DNA from: Acidovorax sp. 1608163
Lineage (GTDB): Bacteria; Pseudomonadota; Gammaproteobacteria; Burkholderiales; Burkholderiaceae_C
DNA length: 64,000 nt
Assembly (NCBI RefSeq): GCF_003669015.1
Contig: NZ_CP033069.1
Location: 4,908,501 to 4,972,500, forward strand
Direction: 5' to 3'
A program made the translations under genes and the position numbers. Below are positions 41,700 to 49,037 of the stretch, piece after piece (the stretch's first letter is position 1; each line of letters opens with the position of its first letter). The notes beneath the pieces are model-generated. The model was given only the letters and a program-made list of their open reading frames with translations. It searched no databases and was not told where the DNA came from.

Positions 41700-43258
41700 G
41701 CCGCTCTCCGCAGCCGGGTTCGTGCTGCCATTCCATAGAAGTAGTCCAGGTTGTCGAATCGGTAGTTCTCCAGTTCCACTGGATTGCGTTCTCCCAAACT
41801 GATGCGGGGATTGCCGAAGTCCAGCCTTGGCCACAAGTAGTAGTCCAGAGCAGACTGGTTGGAGAGATCCAGACGTACCGCTACCGTGAGATCGGGCGCA
41901 AGGCCCGTGTCGAACCGCATCTTCCAGAACAATTGTCCTGACTCGCGGCGCCGACAACGAGCCAGAACGATAGAGACGCTGAACTCTTCGTTGACATAGA
42001 GGAGATCGGTGAGTGGATCGCGTCGTACGCTACCGCCCAGCGCCGCCATCTTTTCCTCGGTATGCTCGACGATGGCGGGATGCATCCGGCGCAGATGCCG
42101 ATTGATTTCGACGTACTGAAAATCGCGGGACGGGACGAAGCCAACAAGTTGGTAAGCACGTACCAAGCTGCCGAAGCGGTGGGCGTAGACCGAAGAGGAT
42201 GGCATGCCCTCGGTTGAATTGATGATGAGCCCAGACAGCGCCTGGCGGTGCTGATAGAGGTTGCGAAGTCGCTCAATCAATTCTTCGTCTGAATAGCGAC
42301 GCGAGCGCGCGCGGATGATGCCTTGCGCGGTGTAGAAGTCCTCCTTGGCGACGATGGCAGGGAAGGCGTCTTCCTTGCGAATCCACATGTCAGAAGGATT
42401 GACCACTCTCAGCTTGCGGAGCTTGAAGGACACCCGGTTGTAGACGTTGCTGCCGATGTATTTTTCGTTGATCAGGACCTCGTGAACAGTGGCTCTGCTC
42501 CATTCACGACCCAGATCGGTGCGGATGCCAGAGCAGTTCAATCGCGAGGCGATCTCCGCCTCAGACAAGCCGTCATTGACGAACCAACGGTAGATGCTTT
42601 GAACGACCTGCACCTCTTCCTGGGGGCCAGGCACCAACACGACCCTGTCGGTCTGCAAGCTTTTGTGCTCACCACGTGCCAATTCGGCCTTGCTCGCCCC
42701 CGTCTGATCAACCAGTAGTCGGCGCAATCCAAAGCCCGCAGGTCCTCCTTGTCGGTAACCTAACTCGATCAGCCGGCACTGGCCTGCAAACACTTTCGTC
42801 GACAACTCCCGGCTGTATTCGCCGGCCATGGTTCGCTTCACGCCCTTGACGATGGTTGAGATGGGTGAACCATCGTTTTCGAACTGCTCCGCGCAGTAGA
42901 CCACTTGAATACCCGCGCGCTTGCACCGGTATTCGTAGTACGCGCTTTCATCCGCGTCCTGGAAGCGTCCCCAACGGCTGACGTCGTAGACGAGCACCAT
43001 GGAGAAGTCCACTGCACCCGATTCCACGTCCTCAATGAGTTGTTGCAAGGCGAGCCGTCCGGCAATCCGAAGCCCGCTCTTGCCTTCGTCGGCATAGGTT
43101 TTCACCACCTCAATGCCGCGTTGCTGGGCGTATTCCCGAATGCGAGCGACTTGGTTATGCGTGGAGTATTGCTGGTGCTCGGTCGACATCCGCACGTACT
43201 CGGCGGCGCGGAAGTTCGGTTGCCCGTTCTGTGGCAATGGCAGACGACTTTTTTCCAT
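41696..43258 (-). CDS. Large serine recombinase
   Basis: A 520-residue serine recombinase. The resolvase-type catalytic domain is at residues about 15-160, with the nucleophile Ser in YVRMSTEHQ, then YADEGKSG, VYDVSRWGR (the D-x-S-R-x-x-R motif), and EFENDGSPISTIVKGVKRTMAGEYSRELS. The Recombinase domain follows (GYRQGGPAGFGLRR; DLGREWSRATVHEVLINEKYIGSNVYN). A long C-terminal part (about 300-520) lacks a visible zinc ribbon. The ATG at 43258 has GAGGAG 7 nt upstream. It is the first of three overlapping genes with two ParB-like proteins, with a zinc-finger gene just before it. Confidence 0.92.
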   Translation of the reverse strand: MEKSRLPLPQNGQPNFRAAEYVRMSTEHQQYSTHNQVARIREYAQQRGIEVVKTYADEGKSGLRIAGRLALQQLIEDVESGAVDFSMVLVYDVSRWGRFQDADESAYYEYRCKRAGIQVVYCAEQFENDGSPISTIVKGVKRTMAGEYSRELSTKVFAGQCRLIELGYRQGGPAGFGLRRLLVDQTGASKAELARGEHKSLQTDRVVLVPGPQEEVQVVQSIYRWFVNDGLSEAEIASRLNCSGIRTDLGREWSRATVHEVLINEKYIGSNVYNRVSFKLRKLRVVNPSDMWIRKEDAFPAIVAKEDFYTAQGIIRARSRRYSDEELIERLRNLYQHRQALSGLIINSTEGMPSSSVYAHRFGSLVRAYQLVGFVPSRDFQYVEINRHLRRMHPAIVEHTEEKMAALGGSVRRDPLTDLLYVNEEFSVSIVLARCRRRESGQLFWKMRFDTGLAPDLTVAVRLDLSNQSALDYYLWPRLDFGNPRISLGERNPVELENYRFDNLDYFYGMAARTRLRRAA

Positions 43259-43413
43259 CGTGCAGCTCCTCAACAGGCTCGTGGTGCTGGGCCACAAGGT
43301 CATCTGCTAACTGGAAACATCTCCTGGGTTAGCAACGGCAACACCACACTACCAGCGTTATCTTCTGTTGGCGATGAAGTCCTCTCTTTGCAATCACACG
43401 TCTCCGAGCAGGT

Positions 43414-43842
43414 TCAACGCGCCAGGCTGATCTGTACAGTCCATTCATGTTGCCCTGCAAACGTGGTTGGGGCGATTGCGATAAGTTTGAATATGCCCAA
43501 TACGGGCGAGTTTTTTGGTGACGCGTCACTATTTGCAATTTGTGACTCATGCAAAGCAGGGGAGCGCCGAGCATTGCGTTGCTTCTGCTGTTGCCGATTG
43601 GCCGCGGTGTATTCGGGGTGTGATTCACGGTAGCGGCGCCAGTAATCTGGATGATCCCTGCGCCAACTAGACTGAGCCTGAGTCTGGTTCTCGTGATAGT
43701 CATCGTCGGTCTTGCGCTTTGTCTTTTGCCACAAGCGTTTGCGTGACTGTTGGCACTCTGCTTTCGCGCAGTACAACTGGCGAGGGGTTTGGGGTCGGGG
43801 TTCAAACGACTCCCCGCACGCGTTGCACCAGCGCTTTTCCAT
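43414..43842 (-). CDS. Zinc-finger-like small protein associated with the recombinase module
   Basis: A 142-residue protein. The N-terminus has RWCNACGESFEPRPQTPRQLYCAKAECQQSRKR, a CxxC...CxxxxC zinc-finger pattern followed by a basic stretch (KRLWQKTKRKTDDDY). Then RRDHPDYWRRYRESHPEYTAANRQQQKQRNA forms a highly charged helix. The ATG at 43842 has GGAGG 6 nt upstream. I have seen similar proteins next to serine-recombinase/ParB sets, so it is likely part of the module and may bind DNA. The function is not known. Confidence 0.72.
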   Translation of the reverse strand: MEKRWCNACGESFEPRPQTPRQLYCAKAECQQSRKRLWQKTKRKTDDDYHENQTQAQSSWRRDHPDYWRRYRESHPEYTAANRQQQKQRNARRSPALHESQIANSDASPKNSPVLGIFKLIAIAPTTFAGQHEWTVQISLAR

Positions 43843-44090
43843 GGTGAACCTCCAGTCAGAACAGGAAGGGAGATTTAATTTCAGGATGGATGCTTTGAGT
43901 GTTAATTTCCAGGGAGGACTGGCCGTCTAGTGGGTGGGCTGCCACTTCTAAGCTGAAATCAACGCTCTAGGGCATGCTGCTAATGCCTGTTATCGACCAG
44001 CGGAGTGGACTCTTCATAGGTGATTGAAAAGGGCCGCAGCGAAGTCCTGAGCCCTATCCAATTTCCCTCGGAATATCTAGCTCCTGCGAA
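43843..44090. other. Intergenic region with a short inverted-repeat element
   Basis: About 250 bp without a gene. It contains the inverted-repeat element listed at 43897-43968. Otherwise no feature is evident; the promoter of the zinc-finger gene should lie near 43850-43900. Confidence 0.6.
43897..43968. repeat. Short inverted-repeat element, copy 1 (possible IS21-type end remnant)
   Basis: GAGTGTTAATTTCCAG at the left and CTGAAATCAACGCTC at the right are imperfect inverted repeats about 40 bp apart, with TAGTGGGT and CACTTCT in the interior. It aligns block for block with the element at 48021-48088 (GTGTT.ATTTCCA, TAGTGGGT, CACTTCT, AATCAAC, CTAG), in the same orientation. Confidence 0.55.
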
Positions 44091-44789
44091 CTAGCTTTTT
44101 CCGGGAGCTTGACCTGACGGGGCCATTGGGCAGCAATCCGTGAACTGTTTATACAAATGAGTCACCTTGTCCATTCGGCGCTGTGATCCCATGAGTATTG
44201 CAAGCATTCGGTAAGCCATGTGCATGAGCCCATTGGAGATTCGAATCAGATTCAGCGCCATCTCCACCGGAAATCCCTCACGTACCCGGCGAAGAGGGTG
44301 AATCCCGCTATGGACATACGAGTTCAAGGCGTGTCGTGAATACTCATTGAACTCCACCAGATGTGCAGTCAACCCTGCAGGGGCTGCTGCCAAGACCTTG
44401 GTAAGCATCTCTCCAGCACTCGGGAGATTTTTTGCAGCGAGCTCGGCTTCTGGCGTCAGTTCCCTGCCTAGTTTTTCGACCTGAGCTGGAGTTGCCGAGA
44501 AATGGAGCCACGAAGCCCGTAGCAACGCCTCATATTGGAGGCGAAGAACTCCGCATGCTGAGCTCGGAGCGTCAATGGAAAATGCAGTTCTTACTACCCT
44601 GGAATGCTCAATGCACAGGTGGCATGCGCTCAATGCCAACTGGTTTTGTTCGGACTCAATTGCCAGGACCACACCTGTCGAGGGAAAGCAGGCAAGTATG
44701 GCGTCCTCGAACTCGTCGGACCGATCTGCGAGCGTCAGTACGGGATCGTCGCAAAGAGAGTCTTGCGGAGCGGAATAATAGCCAGTCAA
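44091..44789 (-). CDS. DUF6988-like hypothetical protein
   Basis: A 232-residue protein, all-helical in appearance: LADRSDEFEDAILACFPSTGVVLAI, HLCIEHSRVVRTAF, ACGVLRLQYEALLRASWLHFSATPAQVEKL, EFNEYSRHALNSYVHSGIHPLRRV. The pattern matches proteins of unknown function grouped as DUF6988, by recollection. No ATG precedes the conserved part; a TTG at 44789 with GGAGA 7 nt upstream is the best start. It begins 20 bp after the NucS-like gene stop, so the two probably form one transcript. Confidence 0.6.
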   Translation of the reverse strand: MTGYYSAPQDSLCDDPVLTLADRSDEFEDAILACFPSTGVVLAIESEQNQLALSACHLCIEHSRVVRTAFSIDAPSSACGVLRLQYEALLRASWLHFSATPAQVEKLGRELTPEAELAAKNLPSAGEMLTKVLAAAPAGLTAHLVEFNEYSRHALNSYVHSGIHPLRRVREGFPVEMALNLIRISNGLMHMAYRMLAILMGSQRRMDKVTHLYKQFTDCCPMAPSGQAPGKS

Positions 44790-44809
44790 AGCACAGTCTC
44801 CAGCGATGT

Positions 44810-45904
44810 TTAGTCGATCTGGAAACGTTCTTTGAGGCGTGCCACGGTATGTACCCATTTGGGTGAGGTGGGCCTTGCAACGGTGTTCTGGTTCCCGAAG
44901 AAGCCCTTCTCCTTGATGGCGTTGGCCACAGGCACAGCCTTGATCCACTTCACAGGCACCATGTACTCCGCGTTTTCCGGACTTTCCGCGTACTTGGTTC
45001 GGGTGGCGATGACAGCATCGGTGTCTATGATTTTTTTGGTTTGGCCGTTCTCATTAATCGTGAATTCATCTACAGGTACCCTAGGACCTGTCACCTCTCC
45101 GACTCCGACATATCCTGTGCCTGGGATGTTCACCCAGACACGATTTCCGGGAGACAACATCTGTAGCGTGTTGCTGTACCAGGTCCCACCTCCGCCCGCA
45201 ATAAAGCCATATTTATGAGCCTCTTCCCACTCGCGATTTTCCCCCGCATAGGACACGTAGTATTCCCCGTTCCAATGACTGTTGGCCGGGGCATCGGATG
45301 AGTCGGACGCGTCTTCCGTGGGGTCACGAAGCCAGGCGCGCGTAAGGTACTCGCGATCACCATCTTTGAACATCCGAAAGAAAACAGCATTGATATTGAT
45401 GCCGTGGTGGCCCGCAAGGTACCCCACGATCCGTTCGGTGCTGTCATCTAAAGCACTGGCGACAATGATCAGCTCGTGCTCGGTGTTTAGCTCATCAAGC
45501 ATTTCTTTCAAGCCGAACCGTTTGCAAAACGCCTGATCAAGGCTCATGCCTTTGTCGCTGGGGCGGTACTTTTCGACGTAATTGCCCCAGATGGATGCGA
45601 TCTGATCGCTCTGCAGGCCAATGACCCAAGAACCGTAGTCCAGCACTTGGGCCACTACGTCGCGCGGTGTCATGTCGCGCTTGAGTTCAATGATTGCGAG
45701 GTTTCCGGCCCGGTCAATTGCTAAAAGATCGACATACTTCCCATAGCTGGTCTGGACTTGCCGGCCTATAACCATGAGATGGGGCGCAACCACTGCGATG
45801 TTCGCCTCGATCAGATCTTCTAGCCTTTTTTCGTTAGCCATGGGCTGGTGCAGGACGGCCTGAAGTCCTTGATCAACTCGCCAAACCCCAAGTTCAACTG
45901 GCAT
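44810..45904 (-). CDS. NucS/DUF91-type nuclease with a C-terminal unknown domain
   Basis: A 364-residue protein. Residues about 30-190 form a PD-(D/E)XK nuclease of the NucS (DUF91) type: KRLEDLIEANIAVVAP, YVDLLAIDRAGNLAIIELKRD (active-site D and E-x-K), DVVAQVLDYGSWV. Residues about 215-364 are another domain (KYGFIAGGGGTWYSNTLQMLSPGNRVWVNIPGTGYVGVGEVTGPRVPVDEF), whose beta-rich pattern resembles a PUA/EVE-like modified-base or nucleic-acid-binding fold; this is inference. The ATG at 45904 has AAGGAG 8 nt upstream. It lies next to mobile and defence genes and is co-transcribed with the DUF6988-like gene, suggesting a two-gene defence unit. Confidence 0.78.
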   Translation of the reverse strand: MPVELGVWRVDQGLQAVLHQPMANEKRLEDLIEANIAVVAPHLMVIGRQVQTSYGKYVDLLAIDRAGNLAIIELKRDMTPRDVVAQVLDYGSWVIGLQSDQIASIWGNYVEKYRPSDKGMSLDQAFCKRFGLKEMLDELNTEHELIIVASALDDSTERIVGYLAGHHGININAVFFRMFKDGDREYLTRAWLRDPTEDASDSSDAPANSHWNGEYYVSYAGENREWEEAHKYGFIAGGGGTWYSNTLQMLSPGNRVWVNIPGTGYVGVGEVTGPRVPVDEFTINENGQTKKIIDTDAVIATRTKYAESPENAEYMVPVKWIKAVPVANAIKEKGFFGNQNTVARPTSPKWVHTVARLKERFQID

Positions 45905-46141
45905 GTTCCGCTCTCCTTTTGCCAGCAATTATGGGTCCCGGTAAATGCCTAGTGGAGCCAAGCACTGACAGCGCGCGTGTATTTCTTGTGCATGCGAGCA
46001 CAGTCAACAGGTCGCGCTGAATTTTTCATTCGCGAAATTAACCGTGATGGCCAAAGAAATCGCACCCTTTGATCTTGGCTTTGCAGTAGTTATCTGGAAA
46101 GGGGATTGCAGGTGGACTTCACCCGGTTTCGTAGACATATT

Positions 46142-47002
46142 TCAACTTCCGTTTCGAAGTTGTTCGAATGCCAGCGGACTCAGTTGGTCTAGGTGACTGT
46201 GCCGACGGATTCGATTGTAAAAACCTTCGATGTAGTCAAACACATCTGACTTGGCGTCTTGCCTGGTGGCATAGATATGGCGTTTGATTCTCTCCTTCTT
46301 CAAGCTGCTGAAGAAGGACTCTGCTACCGCGTTGTCCCAACAGTTTCCACGTCGGCTCATGCTTGGCACCAATTGGTTGTCCTTGCACCAGCGGGCGAAG
46401 TCGTCACTGCCAAACTGACTTCCTTGGTCGGAATGGATCATCACTGGACCCGTTGGGCGCCTGCGCCACACTGCCATCGTGAGCGCATCCAACACCAACT
46501 CTGTAGCCATGCTGGAGTTCATCGCCCAGCCGACCACCATGCGCGAGTACAGGTCAATTACGGCCGTTAGGTACAACCAGCCCTCATGGGTTCGGATATA
46601 GGTAATGTCGGTGACCCACACTTGGTTCGGTAGCGTGACCGTGAACTCACGTTGCAACCGGTTCGGTGCGGCAGTCGCAGGAAGACCGACTCGGTAGCGT
46701 GGCCGCTTGTAACCACGCACTGAGCGCAGTTGGGCCTGGCGCATCAGGCGTGCTACACGTTTTTGACCGCACGCCATACCGTCCTCTCGCAAGTCCCGCA
46801 GGATGCGTGGGCTTCCATAAATCCCGTGGCTGTCGTCAAAGGATTGCCGAATGCTTGCCAGCAAGACATCGTCGGCTAAGGCGCGTTTGGACTTTGGATT
46901 GGCCTTCCAAGCGTAATAGCCACTGCGCTGTACGCGCAGAACGCGGCACATGCTGCTGAGCCGGAACTGGCCTTTATGTTCGGCCATGAATGCGTACTTC
47001 AC
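46142..47002 (-). CDS. IS3 transposase, OrfB (DDE catalytic part)
   Basis: A 286-residue protein with the IS3-type integrase core: VWVTDITYIRTHEGWLYL (first D), MIHSDQGSQFGSDDF (second D), and NAVAESFFSSLKKERI (E). The HTH_21-type N-terminus has SSMCRVLRVQRSGYYAW. A GTG at 47002 overlaps the orfA stop (GTGA). The product is normally made as OrfAB by -1 frameshifting at an A6G run in orfA (minus strand, 47038-47032). Confidence 0.95.
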   Translation of the reverse strand: MKYAFMAEHKGQFRLSSMCRVLRVQRSGYYAWKANPKSKRALADDVLLASIRQSFDDSHGIYGSPRILRDLREDGMACGQKRVARLMRQAQLRSVRGYKRPRYRVGLPATAAPNRLQREFTVTLPNQVWVTDITYIRTHEGWLYLTAVIDLYSRMVVGWAMNSSMATELVLDALTMAVWRRRPTGPVMIHSDQGSQFGSDDFARWCKDNQLVPSMSRRGNCWDNAVAESFFSSLKKERIKRHIYATRQDAKSDVFDYIEGFYNRIRRHSHLDQLSPLAFEQLRNGS

Positions 47003-47280
47003 CCGGACAGCTTGGCAAAGTACGTTGCGGCCTTTTTTAGGATGTCGCGCTCCTCATTGGCCCTTTTGAGCTCCGCTTTGAGCCGGGATACCTCGGCCTT
47101 GAGCTGGCTTGTCTCTGCCCCCCCTGCGCTCGATTGCTCTTTGGCAAGCCGCACCCACAGGTACAGGCTTTTGTCCGACATGCCCAATCGCTTGGCTACA
47201 TCCACTACCCCATGACCACGCTCGGTCACCTGTTTGACGGCTTCTGCCTTGAACTCAGCCGGGTATCGCACTCTCTTCAT
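46999..47280 (-). CDS. IS3 transposase, OrfA
   Basis: A 93-residue protein with the IS3 OrfA features: HTH (RYPAEFKAEAVKQVTERGHGVVDVAKRLGMSDKSLYLWV) and a leucine-zipper-like coiled coil (QLKAEVSRLKAELKRANEERDILKKAATYFA). It contains the slippery A6G run near its 3' end, where ribosomes shift to make the OrfAB transposase. Confidence 0.95.
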   Translation of the reverse strand: MKRVRYPAEFKAEAVKQVTERGHGVVDVAKRLGMSDKSLYLWVRLAKEQSSAGGAETSQLKAEVSRLKAELKRANEERDILKKAATYFAKLSG

Positions 47281-47340
47281 TTCTCACTCTCCAGTTCAAT
47301 TTCGACCTTGATAGGTGTCTATTGAACCGGGTGAAGTCCA

Positions 47341-47548
47341 AACTGAGCAGGAGACAAACACTCTGAAAGTCCGGATCGTTCCATTTGACGGTGTCGCGCC
47401 GTCGCGCTTCCTCAAATTTTTCGAGGGCAACGACCGTAAGGACAGCATCACGGGAATGATGCGAAAGAAAGCCGCGCGACCGGTGACTGCTGTCACTATG
47501 GAAGCTGTCTCGTCGCTTGAAGGCATCGCGATCCGTTCTATACAATAG
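47341..47548 (+). pseudogene. C-terminal fragment of a putative anti-phage cytidine/dCTP deaminase
   Basis: Only about 68 codons remain, starting at the IS3 right end and ending with TAG. The stretch NTLKVRIVPFDGVAPSRFLKFFEGNDRKD resembles the conserved C-terminal tail of phage-defence dCTP/cytidine deaminases (K..F.PF.G.AP.RF..FF...RKD), which lies beyond the catalytic domain. The catalytic HAE/PCxxC part and the N-terminal P-loop part are absent, and are not found on the other side of the IS (45905-46112). I infer that the IS insertion and an adjacent deletion removed them. The family assignment is from memory of the pattern. Confidence 0.6.
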
Positions 47549-47611
47549 TGCGGTTTGCCGGAACACAAGATCGTTGCTTGATGTCTCGTGTCAAAAGATC
47601 TGGAGCCTCCC

Positions 47612-47821
47612 ATGACCCGCGATTCCGAGAAGCAATTGGAGCTGGACTTCGACGGTAAGATCGAGTCGAGCGAACGGACCTTCCACGCGCCAAGCGCACG
47701 TGTGCCGAGCTCGGTCGTTTGCTTCAGCGCACACCTCCAATTGCGCCGCGCCTACGAAGAAAAAGCGAAAGACGCCAAGATGCTTGAACGCATCACTAGT
47801 CGAGTTCGGCATTTCCGGTAA
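47612..47821 (+). CDS. Small hypothetical protein downstream of the deaminase remnant
   Basis: A 69-residue protein starting at ATG 47612 with GGAG 6 nt upstream. It has an acidic start (TRDSEKQLELDFDGKIES) and a basic end (LRRAYEEKAKDAKMLERITSRVRHFR). It follows the deaminase remnant by 63 bp on the same strand and may have been its operon partner. I do not recognise it. Confidence 0.5.
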   Translation: MTRDSEKQLELDFDGKIESSERTFHAPSARVPSSVVCFSAHLQLRRAYEEKAKDAKMLERITSRVRHFR

Positions 47822-48179
47822 CCTCCCTTCGCGTTGGTGTAATAGCCAGACAGCAACAGAAGCAACACGTCAATCTGTCCCATTTTTCAGGCCAACTGAC
47901 CCCTGATGGCTGTGTGGCTCGACCACTTGACGCTCAGAGGGAGAAGCCGGGGCAAGCCGGGTTTTTCGCTTCTGAAGCCTGACGTGACAGTGACAGACGG
48001 CGCGGGTTTTGGTTAGCAGCGTGTTGATTTCCACGCAAACCTAACCCACCAGGGGGTTAGTGGGTCACTTCTGCGTGGAAATCAACACCTAGCCGCTTGC
48101 TAGTCGTCTGAAGACGAATGGTTTCGGTTGCTCACCAACACGCCATACCGCGAGGTCATTGGCATCTTCCGCTCCCCGG
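47822..48179. other. Intergenic region with nested hairpins
   Basis: About 360 bp between the small gene and the HNH nuclease gene. It holds a 16-bp perfect inverted repeat (48021-48036 / 48073-48088), an inner CTAACCC/GGGTTAG hairpin (48041-48060), and TCGTCT-GA-AGACGA just after it (about 48105-48118). No gene was recognised. Confidence 0.65.
48021..48088. repeat. Short inverted-repeat element, copy 2
   Basis: GTGTTGATTTCCACGC (48021-48036) and GCGTGGAAATCAACAC (48073-48088) are perfect inverted repeats with a 36-bp interior, itself a hairpin (CTAACCC / GGGTTAG). TGTTGATTTCCA...TGACCCA-like ends recall the termini of IS21-family elements, so it may be a solo pair of ends without transposase. 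It is similar to the element at 43897-43968. Confidence 0.6.
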
Positions 48180-49037
48180 TCAGGCCACCAGCTTCAACAG
48201 CTGCGGCTCATTTCTCATCTGAATGCACCAACGTGCGACTGACGACAACTCGGCTGACCGATTTGTCAAGTCGCGAATCTTCGCGCGCACCTCCAACAGC
48301 TTAGCCTTCGCCGCCGGGTTCTTGCCGCCTGCACACTTGGCCTTGGCAGCCAGGAAGTCCTCGACGAGGACATCGACTTTCTGCCACACGCTGCGGCGCG
48401 CTTCTGCCAGCGGCACATGCTCGTTGAGCTTCAGGCGCTTCACGGTCTCGGTGACACGCTGCTGCTCCCAAGGCGAGCTGCCCGGCATGGGGATGAGCTT
48501 GCCCTCTTCATCGAAGGCGATGAGCGAGACATCGTCGTCGTCGATCGGGTCCAGCAGGTAGGCCGTCTCTGACTCTTCGCAACGCGCGTCGAACGTCGAA
48601 CAAAGTGATCCCTGCTGCAAGGGGAACCAACCGCCCTTCTTTCGATTGCCAACGTTGCCGCAGACCCGAAAGTTCATGTAGTCGAAGGCCAGCCACCAGT
48701 AGCCGTCACGTTCAGTTCCGTCCAACGCTTTCGCCTCCTTCTTCGGGCGGAAGTGCTCCACGTCGTAGTGCGAGTAGAGGTCGCGGACCTCGGAGAACCA
48801 ACACTTGCCTCCCGAAAGAGCCAGCATCCACTGCTTCAGCGCTCCCCAATGCGCGCTATTGGCGTCGATCAATGCGTTACGGTCATCACGCTTGCCCGCG
48901 GCCTGCAACGCTGCAATGTCAGTCACCAGCTGCGCCGACTTCGCCAGCCAAGCGTCCCACTCGGCCTGCGTCCAGGGCGTCCAACCCGGAATATCGCTAT
49001 CTGTCGGCCGCTTGCGCTCCAGTTCGATGAAGATCAC
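48180..49037 (-). CDS. HNH nuclease, PtuB-like (Septu / retron-effector type)
   Basis: A 285-residue protein. The HNH module covers about residues 75-150: KCWFSEVRDLYSHYDVEHFRPKKEA (zinc Cys, central His of DVEHFRPK), then WLAFDYMNFRVCGNVGNRKKGGWFPL. This is the layout of the TIGR02646-type HNH proteins that pair with an SMC-like ATPase in Septu and in type I retron effectors. It overlaps the ATPase gene end by 4 bp, so they are translated together. No reverse transcriptase is nearby, which favours Septu over a retron. It is the last gene of the hsd operon. Confidence 0.82.
   Translation of the reverse strand: MIFIELERKRPTDSDIPGWTPWTQAEWDAWLAKSAQLVTDIAALQAAGKRDDRNALIDANSAHWGALKQWMLALSGGKCWFSEVRDLYSHYDVEHFRPKKEAKALDGTERDGYWWLAFDYMNFRVCGNVGNRKKGGWFPLQQGSLCSTFDARCEESETAYLLDPIDDDDVSLIAFDEEGKLIPMPGSSPWEQQRVTETVKRLKLNEHVPLAEARRSVWQKVDVLVEDFLAAKAKCAGGKNPAAKAKLLEVRAKIRDLTNRSAELSSVARWCIQMRNEPQLLKLVA

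Larger units (their letters stand above)
46113..47340 (-). mobile_element. IS3-family insertion sequence (1228 bp)
   Basis: The ends are inverted repeats: TGGACTTCACCCGGTTTCGT at 46113 and, at the right, ACCGGGTGAAGTCCA ending at 47340; about 22 of 25 positions match. It contains orfA and orfB in overlapping frames. The bases immediately outside (AGG on the left, AAC on the right) are not a 3-bp direct repeat, so the original target site has been lost, for example by an IS-mediated deletion. The right flank is the C-terminal piece of a deaminase-like gene. Confidence 0.9.

Noticed and set aside
48021..48088. Retron-type non-coding RNA (msr/msd) for the ATPase/HNH pair
   Set aside because: The nested hairpin is suggestive, but no reverse transcriptase gene is in the window, and a similar element lies at 43897-43968 away from the pair.
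48018..48092. Integron attC site
   Set aside because: The GTTRRRY and RYYYAAC core sites of attC do not match; there is no integron integrase.
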